DNA of 35,000 bases from Chrysomallon squamiferum (GCA_012295275.1 CM022665.1:45421595-45456594); one strand, 5' to 3'. Positions 1 through 24,587 are shown, counted from the first letter of the stretch. Notes: generated by a model from the sequence alone, not told the origin. Translations and numbers: made by a program.

Positions 1-840
1 AAAAATAGAACTCACTCACTCTTATATTTGTTAGTATTGTAGTGGTGTTGTAATGGAACGATTGATGCAGTATTGAGATAAAAATAGAACTCACTCACTC
101 TTGTATTTGTTAGTATTGTAGTGGTGTTGTCTTCTTTGAAGTTGTGCTGTTGACTTGTGTAATGAAATGATTGATGCAGTATTGAGATAAAAATAGAACT
201 AACTCTTGTATTTGTTAGTATTGTAGTGGTGTTGTCTTCTTTGAAGTTGTGTCACTGTTGTTGACTTGTGTAATGAAACGATTGATGCAGTATTGAGATA
301 AAAATAGAATTCATTCACTCTTGTATTTGTTAGTATTGTAGTGGTGTTGTAATGGAACGATTGATTCAGTATTGAGATAAAAACAGAACTCACTCACTCT
401 TATATTTGTTAGTATTGTAGTTGTGTTGTTGACTTGTGTAATGAAATGATTGATGAAGTATTGAGATAAAAAACAGAACTCACTCACTTACTTTGTATTT
501 GTTAGTATTGTAGTGGGGTTGTTCACTTGTGTAATGAAATGATTGATGAAGTATTGAGATAAAAAATAGAACTCACTCACTCTTGTATTTGTTAGTATTG
601 TAGTGGTGTTGTTGACTTGTGTAATGAAATGATTGATGAAGTACTGAGATAAAAATAGAACTAACTCTTGTATTTGTTAGTATTGTAGTGGTGTTGTCTT
701 CTTTGAAGTTGTCAGTGTTGTTGACTTGTGTAATGGAATGATTGATGAAGTATCGAGATAAAAACAGAACTCACTCACTCTTGTATTTGTTAGTATTGTA
801 GTGGTTTTGTCTTCTTTGAAGTTGTGTTGTTGACTTGTGT
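1..840. repeat. Minisatellite, ~80-120 bp unit, about nine copies
   Basis: Copies share TATTTGTTAGTATTGTAGTG, a variable middle with or without CTTCTTTGAAGTTGTG, and GAAATGATTGATGCAGTATT. Unit length changes because the middle block is optional. The array reaches the left edge, so its full length is unknown. No coding potential; the minus-strand open frames are by-products of the repeat. Confidence 0.9.
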
Positions 841-2052
841 AATTTGCAGTTTTGTGTTTCAGAATGTTTGAGCAAAACAGCAAAAAGACTGTTTGAAATA
901 GGTGATAGTGATGACATTAGATTTTGTTATGTATGTGTGTTTGTATACACATCCTACATCTTTACAAACACATTCATACACATACACACATACACGCTTG
1001 TATACATACATACATATATACATAAATACATACATACATATATACACACATATACACACACATACAAGTATATTTCATACATATATACATAATGCAGCAG
1101 TAAACATTTCATACATATTTTATATTCATATATAACAAACATATTATACAAATATATATATTTTTAAATATATAAGATTTTTTATTATATTTATCTAAAA
1201 TTAATAAAAACTATACAAACACAAAAATTTTGAACATTTAAAAGAAAATTTTTATTAGAAATTTCTTCATCGGAACTGTTACTAATTGCAGCAGTAAACA
1301 TTTCAGAGGTTTTATTTTATTTTATTATTTGTTCATCTGTAGTTAACATTTTTTTTACAAATACAAGAACATTTTTAAATATTTTTTTTAAGATTTAAGA
1401 TTTTTATTATATCTTTATCTAAAAGTTAAGAAAAACTGAATACAAAAGGAACAAACATTTTGTTTGTTTTTTTGTTAGACATCTAAAGTTAAACATTTTC
1501 AGAAAGATTTTTTTTTTTATGTGAATTATCCTTCAACATTATTACAAAACTCGACAACAGTCTGGACCTGATAAAAAAAAACTTTGTCTTCTCACAGAGA
1601 GAGAGAATTTTTTCTCTGAGAGAATTTACCATTTCACGCTGTGTCAGTGCCCATTGCCTTCACAATTTATATTTCTACCGTGAAATCTGTTTTTATAAAA
1701 CACACATCTTGGTGCCAGGGTTAAAAAAAAACAAAAAAAACATGATTACATTGGGCAGCTTGATTGTTTCTTGTGATTGATGGTGATTAATCTGAGATAT
1801 CCGAGGACATTTTTTTAATATATGCCAGCATCTGTTCAGAAGGAGGAGAGAAGAGTGTATAATGGAGAATATAGATGATGCAGAGGATGATTGGACGAGA
1901 GGGAATCTGTTTTCTAGGTTGTATAATAGAGAGAAAATGTGCTTTTAAACTGCAGTATAATAGTAATGATGGTAGAAGTAGTAGTAATAGTAGTAGTTGT
2001 ATTTTTATAATTATTATTATTAGTAGTAGTAGTACTGGTAGTACTGATAGTA
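841..2052. other. Non-coding, low complexity; CA/TA microsatellite at 955-1135
   Basis: Contains an ACATACAT/ATATACAT microsatellite (about 955-1135), AT-rich sequence with poly-T tracts, and GTA/GAT trinucleotide runs at 1965-2090. No conserved exon was recognised on either strand. Confidence 0.6.
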
Positions 2053-2335
2053 GCTACAGCAATGATGATGATGATGATGATGATGATCACAATGAAGGAT
2101 GATAATAAATGGTATCAGTGATACTTGGATTGAAATAGATTTTAGACATGGTTATCTGTTTGTAATGTGTTATTATTATTATTATTAGTAGTAGTAGTAG
2201 TAGTAGTAGTAGTAGCTACAGTAATGATGATGATGATCACAATTAAGGATGATAATAAATAGTATCAGTGATACTTGGATTGAAATAGATTTTAGTAATG
2301 GTTGTCTGTTTGTAATGTGTTATTATTATTATTAT

Positions 2336-2368
<33 letters not shown>

Positions 2369-2905
2369 CTACAGTAATGATGATGATGACCACAATTAAG
2401 GATGATAATAAATGGTATCAGTGATACTTGGATTGAAATAGATTTTAGACATGGTTATCTGTTTGTAATGTGTTATTATTATTATTATTATTATTATTAG
2501 TAGTAGTAGTAGTAGCTACAGTAATGATGATGATGATCACAATTAAGGATGATAATAAATAGTATCAGTGATACTTGGATTGAAATAGATTTTAGACATG
2601 GTTATCTGTTTGTAATGTGTTATTATTATTATTTAGTAGTAGTAGTAGTAGTAGTAGTACTGGTAGTAGCTACAGTAATGATGATGATGACCACAATTAA
2701 GGATGATAATAAATGGTATCAGTGATACTTGGATTGAAATAGATTTTAGTCATGGTTATCTGTAATGTGTATTTTTATTATTATTAGTAGTTGTAGTAGT
2801 AGTAGTAGTAGCTACAGTAATGATGATGATGATCACAATGAAGGATGATAATAAATGGTATCGGTGATACTTGGATTGAAATAGATTTTAGTCATGGTTA
2901 TAATG
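2053..2905. repeat. Minisatellite, ~142-162 bp unit, six copies
   Basis: Units starting with GCTACAG lie near 2053, 2215, 2368, 2515, 2669 and 2811. Each has GATGATGATGATCACAAT, a conserved core GATACTTGGATTGAAATAGA, and an internal TTA then GTA trinucleotide run that varies in length. This is a composite satellite in which each copy carries its own microsatellite. Confidence 0.92.
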
Positions 2906-3014
2906 TTCGTAATGTGTAGATAAATAGATAAATATTGCATAATTCAGTTTAAAAATAAATTTAAAAAATAAATATATATTTTGCTATTTTACATTAATAC
3001 TGCATACAGATAAC

Positions 3015-3045
<31 letters not shown>

Positions 3046-3161
3046 ATTGTAACTTAAATCCCTTAAACACCCAGTCTCTATTAAAATCAAATATTTCACA
3101 AATGTATTTTGTAATTTGAATTCGGTTTGAAACGGTATCGATCCAACTAACACTTAAACAA

Positions 3162-3199
<38 letters not shown>

Positions 3200-4039
3200 T
3201 AATGCGAGTGTCAAAGAGAGTTTTTCTTTGTAAAATATGTTGTGATTATCTCAACCAGGTTTTTTTTTTTTTTTTTGTATACATTTTCACAGAAACTGCT
3301 CAAATCTGATACAGCTGATATTTATAATGAAGCGCTAATGGGTAGGATAAAAAACCCCCAGAGATAATGTTGATGTTTGTGATAATTTGCCTCAATAAAC
3401 TACAGTGAATGGCGGCCTGGGAAAGACAAGCCAGAAGTCTGCTTACATAATTTCTAAATTACTTATAGGAAAGATATTAATGATTTTGTGTGCAAGGTCA
3501 AAAATGCTGTTAATATATATATATATATAAAAAAAAAATTAAAAAAGAAAAAAAATTGTAACTATTCCTGCTTCATCATCTTTTTTTTTCTTCTTCTTTT
3601 TTTTTTTTTATTATTATTATTATTATTTTTTTTTTTTTTTTAATTCTGAAAAATATGTCTAGTAGCTTCAGGAATATGTCTTCATTTAAAATGTAGCCAA
3701 ATCCCAGCTCTAACCAAAAAAAAAAAAAAAATAAAAAATAAAATCCACAATTTAGATAAAATGTTTCATTCTGTTTGTTTGAGATACGAGTAGTGTTTAT
3801 TCCTTTATCAATCTACATTGTTGGGATTCGTATTCTGTCGCTTTCAAAATGTTATATCAGGATACATGTCAGAAGTAGATTATAGCAGACTATCCTTTAT
3901 TGTCTGTCAGTGTGTGTGTGTGTGTGTGTGGTGTGAAAAGGATTTCAGGATGTATATTCTGTCCCTGTTCACATTGTTGGTTAGGAAATGGTATACATGT
4001 CTGTACACGTCACAAGCATGAGAACAAACATCCTTATAC
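2906..4039. other. Non-coding with poly-A/T tracts and a (TG)10 run
   Basis: Long A-runs at about 3014-3042 and 3165-3195, T/A-rich simple sequence at 3510-3740, and a TG microsatellite at about 3910-3931. No exon recognised. Confidence 0.6.
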
Positions 4040-4500
4040 ATACTTGCAGTATACATTGATATAATGATATATATATCCTACAGATATGTGTATTTGATTC
4101 AGAACATAGATATAATGATACATATCCTGAAAATACAAGCAGTATATTCATGATGCAAGTATATATATCCTAAAAATATTTACATTAGATTCAGAATGCA
4201 TAGACAAGGACACTTATACTATAAACAAATGCATTAAATTCATGATTCCTAGCTACAAGGATATACAACATATGTTGTAGATTCAGTAAAGATAGATAAA
4301 AGGATATATATCCTATGAACATACGCAGTAGATTCATGACACATTGATACCAGGATATGTAACATGTACCCTACTAATATATGAAGTTGATCTTGTTTGC
4401 ATGTTATGCTACATATCCTGAAAATGTAAGCAGTTGATTCAGGATATATACAAGGATATACATCCTGCAAATAGTAGATTCAGGATACACTTTAACATTG
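4040..4500. repeat. Degenerate tandem repeat with AGGATATATATCCT palindromes
   Basis: About eight diverged ~55-65 bp units built from GCAGTAGATTCATGA-like and AGGATATATATCCTA-like blocks. The second block is a self-complementary palindrome, best kept near 4301-4314. Older and more diverged than the other arrays. Confidence 0.75.
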
Positions 4501-5455
4501 GTTAGATCTATAGCACACTGGAGTAACTGGAAGATGCAATAAGTGTATAATGAAGTTGGGTATAGAAAGATGTCTCGTGTCTGTGTACAGAACTGAGATA
4601 AGCACTTCCTACTTAAGATAAGACAGTTAGCCACAGAACTGATAAAAAAAAAAACCCAGTTACTTAGCTTATAATGAAACCAATGAAGAAGACATCATCA
4701 TCATTATCATTTAGTTTGTGTATACTACAATTTTATTTACAAGGGAAACAAGTTTCGGTCTTAACACATAATGAACCTTTTGGCAGTTTGTGTGTAATAT
4801 TTTCAAGTCTTATTGTAAAAATGTGCTCTGGTTTTAGTAAAGATAGAAATTTTGCTAGTTTTTTTTCCTGTTTTTTTGTTGTTTTTTTGTTTTTTTTTCT
4901 TTCCTCACCTCAATTAATAATGTTTATTTTTGTTTAATGTTTGCTTGAGAACATTTATTAGTTGTCTTTCATCTGGTATTTAATTTCAAATATTTTATAT
5001 TTTCTAAAATACTCTTTAAAGAAAAAAAATGAACATTAAAGATTTCTTTTTATCACCAATATATACGGCTTAGACCTACCACGATCTTTGATAAATGTTT
5101 TTGGAACACTTGTTGGAATGGAAGAATTCCCAAAAATACTGCAGCAGATTTTGGAATATTTAATAAAGTGAGAGAGGTGATTATGTTCATTTAAAATGCA
5201 AGTAAAAAGATTCTGATGTTTTTGTAAAATAGATCAGTGGATAGTAACATCAGATATCTTCTGGTTTATTTAAAATAATTACGGTGATAGTAAACGGAGG
5301 GAGATGCTAAGCCATTAATTTATAACAAATAATGATAAATGATGAATGCCAGGATGTTTTGGGCTTATATAAAAAAAAGAAAAAGAAAAGATAAAAAATA
5401 TTTGGATGTAACAGAATCATTAATGACAGGACCGCTATCTTTTGGTTTGCCTGTA

Positions 5456-5492
<37 letters not shown>

Positions 5493-5522
5493 TTTGTTTT
5501 ATTTGCTTAATCTATTTTATTA

Positions 5523-5568
<46 letters not shown>

Positions 5569-6339
5569 TTTGTTTTATTTGCTTAAAAATAATATTAATA
5601 AAATGGATTATTTGAATAAATAATTATTACTATTAGTATTATTTATTTATTTATCTATCAATTTATTATTTTAAAAGTTTATACTGGGATCAGCTAAGGA
5701 GACCATTAGTTATTTTTCTAAATTAAACTGTTATTAATAGTGCTACTTATAATGAACATTCTGAGAGCGTACAAATAAAAAGAAAAATACCAATACCATT
5801 ATTTTACAACAACATTTATAACAGAATACCCACAAGTATTTTTGTATTTACAGCAGAACTATTGGTTTGCTTGTTTATAAAACTGTGAACGGCAGGGTAA
5901 CAAACCTTGCACATTTGTGTTTATAGATGAACTAACAATATACTGTGAAAATTTAGCAGGAATGTGAAAATATTTATATCACTGAGTCATGGTGATCTTT
6001 TGGTGAGGGCAAGAGGAACTTGGTTGGAATTGTGCAAGCGTAGGATAAGGATCTTGACAGGCTGAGAGTAACAGAGATCTTTAACTGACACTTGCAACCA
6101 TATGTTGTAGACTGGATTCTGTACTGTATGACTGCTTCGGAAATAACACCCCAGAGTTACAAACAATAACATGATAGATTGGAAAATAACAATGTAGAAT
6201 TCGTTGTTTTTTTTTTCTTTGTTTGTTCAGATTGTTTAGAAACTTCACTGGAAATGTTTTATTTATTTTATATTTTTTTTTTGTATAAAAATGATAAGTA
6301 ACAGAAGTGGGTTGTTTTAGCACTGGTGTAATCATTCGA
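4501..6339. other. Non-coding; duplicated (TTA)n blocks at 5457-5590
   Basis: Mostly unique AT-rich sequence. Two long TTA runs (about 5457-5486 and 5521-5562) are each followed by the same ATAGTTTTTTGTTTTATTTG, so run and flank were duplicated together. No conserved exon seen. Confidence 0.6.
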
Positions 6340-8332
6340 GAATTGGCTGTTTCTGTGGTTACAGCATTGATGTGAGTTAGGGGAATTGGCTGTCTCTGTG
6401 GTTAGAACATTGATGTGAGTTACGGGAATTGGCTGTCTCTGTGATTAGAACATTGATGTGAGTTACGGGAATTGGACGTCTCTCTGGTTAGAACATTGAT
6501 GTGACACGGAATTGGACGTCTCTGTGATTAGAACTGTTTGGACGTCTCTCTGGTTAGAACATTGATGTGAGTTACGGGAATTGGCTGTCTCTGTGATTAG
6601 AACATTGATGTGAGTTACGGGAATTGGACGTCTCTCTGGTTAGAACATTGATGTGAGTTACGGGAATTGGACGTCTCTGTGATTAGAACATTGATGTGAG
6701 TTACGGGAATTGGACGTCTCTCTGGTTAGAACATTGATGTGAGTTACGGGAATTGGCTGTCTCTGTGATTAGAACATTGATGTGAGTTACGGGAATTGGA
6801 CGTCTCTCTGGTTAGAACATTGATGTGAGTTACGGGAATTGGACGTCTCTCTGGTTAGAACATTGATGTGAGTTACGGGAATTGGACGTCTCTGTGATTA
6901 GAACATTGATGTGAGTTACGGGAATTGGACGTCTCTCTGGTTAGAACATTGATGTGAGTTATGGGAATTGGACGTCTCTCTGGTTAGAACATTGATGTGA
7001 GTTATGGGAATTGGCTGTTTCTGTGGTTACAGCATTGATGTGAGTTAAGGAAATTGGACGTCTCTCTGGTTAGAACATTGATGTGAGTTACGGGAATTGG
7101 CTGTCTCTGTGATTAGAGCATTGATGTGAGTTATGGGAATTGGTTGTCTCATTGGTTAGAGCATTGATGTGACTTATGGGAATTGGTTGTCTCTGTGGTT
7201 AGAGCATTGATGTGAGTTATGGGAATTGGCTGTCTCTATGGTTACAACATTGATGTGAGTTACGGGAATTGGCTGTCTCTGTGGTTAGAACATTGATGTG
7301 AGTTATGGGAATTGGCTGTCTCTGTGGTTAGAACATTGATGTGAGTTATGGGAATTGGCTGTCTCTGTGGTTAGAGCATTGATGTGAGTTATGGGAATTG
7401 GCTGTCTCTGTGGTTAGAGCATTGATGTGAGTTATGGGAATTGGCTGTCTCTGTGGTTAGAGCATTGATGTGACTTATGGGAATTGGCTGTCTCTGTGGT
7501 TAGAGCATTGATGTGAGTTATGGGAATTGGCTGTCTCTGTGGTTAGAACATTGATGTGACTTATGGGAATTGGCTGTCTCTGTGGTTAGAACATTGATGT
7601 GACTTATGGGAATTGACTGTCTCTGTGGTTAGAACATTGATGTGACTTATGGGAATTGGCTGTCTCTGTGGTTAGAACATTGATGTGACTTATGGGAATT
7701 TGCTGTCTCTGTGGTTAGAACATTGATGTGAGTTATGGGAATTGGCTGTCTCTGTGGTTAGAACATTGATGTGAGTTATGGGAATTGACTGTCTCTGTGG
7801 TTAGAGCATTGATGTGAGTTGAATTGACTGTCTCTGTGGTTAGAGCATTGATGTGAGTTGAATTGACTGTCTCTGTGGTTAGAGCATTGATGTGAGTTAC
7901 AGGAATTGACTGTTTCTGTGGTTAGAACATTGATGTGAGTTAGGGGAATTGGCTGTCTCTGTGGTTACAGCATTGATGTGAGTTATGGGAATTGGCTGTC
8001 TCTGTGGTTAGAGCATTGATGTGAGTTACGGGAATTGGCTGTCACGGTGGTTAGAACATTGATGTGAGATACAGGAATTGGCTGTCTCTGTGGTTACAGC
8101 ATTGATGTGAGTTATGGGAATTGGCTGTCTCTGTGGTTACAGCATTGATGTGAGTTATGAGAATTGGCTGTCTCTGTGGTTAGAACACTGATGTGAGTTA
8201 TGGGAATTGGCTGTCTCTGTGGTTAGAACATTGATATGAGTTATGGGAATTGGCTGTCTCTGTGGTTAGAACATTGATATGAGTTATGGGAATTGGCTGT
8301 CTGTGTGGTTAGAACATTGATGTGAGTTATGT
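6340..8332. repeat. 43-bp minisatellite, about 46 copies
   Basis: Unit GAATTGGCTGTCTCTGTGGT followed by TAGAACATTGATGTGAGTTA and TGG, spacing 43 bp (for example 7223 and 7266). Variants cluster: units with GGACGTCTCTCTGGTT occupy about 6473-7066, TGACTTATGG variants cluster near 7160 and 7470-7690, and shortened units occur near 6500-6545 and 7815-7860. No long open frame. Too uniform and without unique spacers for a CRISPR array. Confidence 0.97.
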
Positions 8333-8679
8333 GAACTGTAGTTTAGAGCATCTGTTGAGTAATTTCCATTTAGACTTAATGTACCTGTTATATCGAAGTG
8401 AGTGAAACATACTTACCCTTAGTAAAAGTAACCCAGGGTACATGAAACTTGAATTTTCAATCTTGTATTATCATCATATTTTACTACAACAACAACAATA
8501 TTAATAATAATAATATTATTATTATTGTTATTAAAAAGAAATTTCAAATAATTGTGACTGCCCCAAAACAAACATTTTTAAATAACTGTATAGAAAAATT
8601 ATATTGAAGTCATATTAAAAGTTTATTTAAAAAGAACAACCACACCATCCCAGAAAACCCCACGAACATCACCACCACC

Positions 8680-8711
<32 letters not shown>

Positions 8712-9927
8712 AAAAACATATATATATATAAATATATAAAATTTAAAAAATAAATAAAATTTTAGTGCTCTAAAAAATGAAAATGTCAGATCTCTCTTCT
8801 GATTTGTTACATAATCAAACTGACATTAGGAAAGTCTGTTGTGTGGGAAATGGTGTGTTGCACTGGGGTTCACAGAATGTCAACCAACACATGTCTTACA
8901 GCACTAGCAGCACATTACATGGGATGATGTCTACCATTCAAATATTCCACTTGGTTGTTTTTTTTTTTTTTTTTTTTTTCTTTGTCTGTTTTACTTTTTT
9001 GAAAAAAAAAAAAAAAAAAAAAAAAAGTTAAAGCCCAAACATTTCTGCTTGTTTAGTTAATAGAGCCAAGATTGAAATAACCATTTAATAAAAAAATAAT
9101 AAAAATAACTAGTAAATCAGACTGAAAATAAACCTTGTTGTTTCCAAGTCCAGTTTGAGAAAAAAATCCATAACAGTTCTAGTTAACTTCTGTAAAAAAC
9201 AAAACAAAAAAAAAACTTTGTTTTATTGGTTTTTTTTACATTGTTTGTATTTCCATGATTTTTTTTCCAGTTCCAGTCAGTGCCTCACAAATAGTGTATC
9301 AGATCTCAAAGGTTGTGGTGTGTGCTGCTGTATCTGTAGGAAAAAATATGATCATGTCTCACATTTCAGAATTTTAAAATGTTTTAATTTTAATTTTTAA
9401 TTTTTTTTTTTTTTTTTTTACATAAAAGCATAAGCTAATTTTGAACATAATAAAAGATTATAAATACTAATGTCATTATTTTTTAATTGTATTTCATTTA
9501 ATAATAATAACAAGAATAATAATAATAATACAAAAAAACCCCAGTAAAAATAGATAAATAAAAAGAATAGAAATAAGGAAAAAAATAATAAAATACATAA
9601 AAAGAAATTTTAAAAACATCCATTTAAAATAAATTAAATAAAATAAAAAATTTAAAAATTAAAAATAAAGAATTAGACAAAGACAAAAAGCACACCTCCA
9701 TCAATTTGCGTCATTTAAACCAGAAAGTATTAAGTGAAAAATCTATTTCCAGCTGTGAACAAATTAACTTTCATCAAAGAGCACATTAAAGTAAAGTTGT
9801 TGTTTTTTTTTTGTTTTTTTTTGTTTATTGTTTATTCCATTTATTCTCAAAATAACTGGTCTGACATGCAGAAACTTTTAGAGAAAAAGAAAGATACAGG
9901 TTGAAACATGGTGGTAAAAAAAATTGC
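8333..9927. other. Non-coding with CAC/CAA microsatellite and long A/T tracts
   Basis: CAC then CAA trinucleotides at about 8666-8714, poly-T/poly-A pair at 8958-9026 that could fold back, and T-runs near 9400. An 84-residue open frame at 8777-9031 has no recognisable similarity and ends in homopolymer. Confidence 0.6.
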
Positions 9928-10400
9928 TTGAAGGATGACAGGTTGTTAGATCAATTCTTGAAGAAGTTGAAAAAAAAAAATAATAATAAAAAAATAACAT
10001 TCTTCAGGATACAGATTGGGAGATGAGAGATTTCTTGGTTGTTGGATCAACTCTTGTAGAAGTACTTAATTCAACAGATTATAGATAATGGTTGAGAGAT
10101 TTATTGTTGAAGTATGACAGCTTTTTGGAATATTCATCAGATTATAGATATTCTTCACAATGAGGATTATGGTTGAGAGGTTACTTGAAGTATGATAGGT
10201 TGTTGGATCAATTCTTCTGGTTACCACATACCTCATGTTGGACATACAGTAAAGATATACATGTTGAAGAACAGCTTTTTGGAATATTCATCAGATTATA
10301 GATATTCTTCAGGATACAGATTGTGAATGAGAGATTACTTGGAATATGATAGGTTGTTGGTTCAATTCTTCTAGGTACCACATACCTCATTTTGGAGCAA
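9928..10400. repeat. Degenerate minisatellite, three to four ~130 bp units
   Basis: Shared blocks are ATGATAGGTTGTTGGATCAA, TACCACATACCTCAT, GGAATATTCATCAGATTATA and ATTCTTCAGGATACAGATTG. The last two clear copies start near 10170 and 10340. Confidence 0.8.
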
Positions 10401-11013
10401 CCCTTCTAGAAATTTATTTATTTGTTTGTTTTTTTTTTTTTTTTTTTTTTGATTTTCATGTATTATAATAATCCAAACGCAGCAACATAAATATTACAAA
10501 AATGAACAGATGTTATGTTATTTTACGATTAATATTCGTGTAACAGCCTGTGAAAAAAAATGTTTTCTAACTTGGAACTGAAATGCTTCCCTGTTACATC
10601 TGGTTTGCTAGTCGAACCAGAACTCCACAAATTGAATGATTACAACCAAAAAAAAAAAAAAAAAAAAAAAAAACCAACATTTCTTATCGATTGTTAGTAG
10701 CAGACGCCTAAAGAAAAAAAAACACTGGGTTTTTTTTTTTTTTTTTTTTTTTTTTTTCTTTAATGTTGAGACTAGATTAGAAGATTATGCTGTGTTGTCA
10801 ATTATAAATTAATTAATTCAGTTCTTACAATTACGAAAGAAGAAAAGAAATGAAGCAACCATTGATTAAAAACGTGTTGAAGTTACGTTAAATTATTTAT
10901 TCGTTCAGTCGGTTATTTCTTCAATATCTTTTTTTTTTTTTTTCAACATTGTTCAGATTCTGCATCATTAATGACTATATTATTATTATTTTTTTTTTAT
11001 ATTTTGTTAAACT

Positions 11014-11044
<31 letters not shown>

Positions 11045-11217
11045 TGCATTATATATATATATATATTTATATATTCATTTAATTTCCTGTCTATTATTGT
11101 TCACTGTTCATTTTTTTGGTAAACTATTTGTATTCATTTTTTTATGTCTACTAAACTTATTTATTTATTCAGTATCTATATAATTCCTTTAAATTACTCA
11201 TCTGTTATTCATCGTTT
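10401..11217. other. Non-coding AT-rich stretch with homopolymers
   Basis: Poly-T at 10430-10450 and 10731-10757, poly-A at 10650-10672, TTTA repeats at 11010-11045 and TA repeats at 11050-11066. No exon recognised. Confidence 0.6.
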
Positions 11218-12118
11218 TAATAATAATAGTAATGACAATAATGATGGTAGTAATAATAATAATAGTAATGACTAATGATAATAGTAGTAATAAAAATAAT
11301 AGTAATGACAGTAATGATAGTAGTAATAATAATAATAGTAATGACTAATGATAGCAGTAGTAATAATAATAATAGTAATGACTAATGATAATAGTAGTAA
11401 TAAAAATAATAGTAATGACAGTAATGATAGTAGTAATAATAATAATAGTAATGACTAATGGTAGTAGTAGTAATAATAATAGTAATGACAGTAATGATAG
11501 TAGTAGTAATAATAATGACAGTAATGATAGTAGTAATAATAATAATAGTAATGACTAATGATAGCAGTAGTAATAATAATAATAGTAATGACAGTAATGA
11601 TAGTAGTAGTAATAATAATAGTAATGACAGTAATGATAGTAGTAGTAATAATAATAATAATAGTAATGACAGTAATGATAGTAGTAATACTAATAATGAT
11701 AGTAGTAGTAATAATAATAGTAATGACAGTAATGATAGTAGTAGTAATAATAATAATAGTAATAATGACAGTAATGACAGTAATGATAGTAGTATTAATA
11801 ATAATAGTAATGACAGTAATAATAGTAGTAGTAATAATAATAATAATAGTAATGGTAATGACAATAGTAGTAATACTAATAATGGTAATGACAGTAATAA
11901 TGATGGTAGTAGTAATAATAATAATAGTAATGACAGTAATGATGATAGTAGTAATAATAATAATAATAGTAATAATAATAATAGTAGTAGTAATAATAAT
12001 AATAATAATGACAGTAATGATAATAGTAATGATAATAATAATAGTAATGATAATAGTAATGACAGTAATGATAGTAATGATAGTAGAAGTAATAATAATA
12101 ATAACAGTAGTAGTAATA
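11218..12118. repeat. 900-bp compound trinucleotide microsatellite (GTA/ATA with AATGACAG insertions)
   Basis: Built of GTA and ATA/AAT triplets punctuated by AGTAATGACAGTAATGATAG, giving a higher-order period of roughly 30-36 bp. Two frames on each strand stay open for hundreds of bases because the triplets avoid stops there; these are not genes. It ends 22 bases before the WDR77 exon at 12141. Confidence 0.95.
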
Positions 12119-12140
12119 ATCTCTCGAATGTTTACTTCAG

Positions 12141-23325
<11,185 letters not shown>

Positions 23326-23427
23326 CTAACTACGAGTGGAAATTTGTTCTGAATCTTTTTGTTTATTCTGAATGGGAGATAAATAATGACTGGCCCCTTA
23401 GAGGGAGGGAGAATGTTCCTGTTTATG

Positions 23428-23468
<41 letters not shown>

Positions 23469-23742
23469 ATTAATAAAAAAAATTATTGTGATTGTTCTGA
23501 TGTTCTGAAAAGGAAAACAAAAAATAAAGTGATCATTGATGTGGAGATAATAGTGATTGTTTAAATGGGGAAAAAAAAAAAAAATAAAAGAATGTGATTT
23601 GTTCTGATATGGAGAAAATGGTGATGTGATATGATTGTGTTGTGATGATTTTTCAACTTGGTGAAAGATGGGCTGGTTGTGTGATGGAAGAATAGGTTTT
23701 GTCTTTAACGTTTCTGAAAAAGAGCACAAAATACTAAACTTT

Positions 23743-23778
23743 GGGATTGTTACTACTACTACTACTACTACTACTATG

Positions 23779-23812
<34 letters not shown>

Positions 23813-23893
23813 TGACTACTACTACTACTGCTCTACTACTACTACTACTACTACTACTACTAAAACTTCTACTACTATTATTACCACTGCTAC
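23743..23893. repeat. (ACT)n microsatellite
   Basis: About 45 ACT triplets with ATG, GCT and AAA interruptions. About 400 bases downstream of the WDR77 stop, so probably in the 3' UTR. Confidence 0.95.
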
Positions 23894-23981
23894 TAATATA
23901 AATTATTATCAAATGAATCTTGATTACCTTATGATTATTTAAACTTAAATATAAAGATAATACATTTTTTTTTTTTATAAT

Positions 23982-23987
23982 AATAAA

Positions 23988-24018
<31 letters not shown>
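23982..24018. repeat. (ATT)n microsatellite
   Basis: About 11 ATT triplets preceded by AATAATAA, so partly self-complementary. Confidence 0.9.
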
Positions 24019-24019
<1 letters not shown>

Positions 24020-24227
24020 ACAAATCCTGAATACTGTATGATTATTCAAAGTCAAGAAATTGGTACTTACCATTTTATTTCTTTTATAATAATTAATTCT
24101 TATGTTTCCACAAAATTGACACAGTAAACAAGTGATTTTTGACATTTTTTTTCGAAATTTATCAGTTATTCTTATGAAATTACTGCATGATGCTTTATAA
24201 GTCTGTAGTCATGAAAAAACACCACCC

Positions 24228-24241
24228 CGGGGGGGGGGGGG
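24228..24241. repeat. G-run (13 G) after CCCC
   Basis: ACCACCCC followed by about 13 G in an otherwise AT-rich region. Possible quadruplex-forming element, or a length-error hotspot. Confidence 0.85.
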
Positions 24242-24587
24242 AAATGTATGTGCATCCATATTTAAATAATTTGAAAATATACATAACTTTAAAGTCTGAC
24301 ATTTGAATTACTAGCTGAACATGTTATGTTTCTATAACAACAACAACAACAACAACAACCAAAGTGCGAAACTCTACATGTTGACAATATAAGGGGCATT
24401 ACTTATCAGCTTTATATGTATGACGAATCTGATTTGTTAAATATTATCCTGTAAATACCGTAGTTAAAAATTCTGCACACTTGTACGTCTTCAAATATTA
24501 AATACACCAACAAAAATATATTTAGGGTTTATTATTTTGAAAGTTTTGTTAGAATTAACTGCATCAAGAAGTCATTGTGTATCTGTA

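Noticed and set aside
4674-4937. 87-residue plus-strand open frame
   Set aside because: Low-complexity Phe/Ser-rich, no similarity recognised, no splice or start context supporting it.
6340-8332. CRISPR-like array
   Set aside because: Units are contiguous with no unique spacers, in a eukaryotic genome; it is a minisatellite.
8777-9031. 84-residue open frame as a possible gene or WDR77 N-terminal exon
   Set aside because: No similarity to the MEP50 N-terminus, no convincing splice context, and it ends in poly-Phe/poly-Lys from homopolymers.
1-12140. Missing N-terminal WDR77 exons
   Set aside because: I looked for the conserved GSLW.F and GVQTEAGV.D..W type segments and for GC-richer islands and found none; they are probably upstream of the window, though a very short exon could be missed.
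24228-24241. G-quadruplex regulatory element
   Set aside because: A single G homopolymer with no conserved context; equally likely a simple-sequence run or a sequencing-length artefact.
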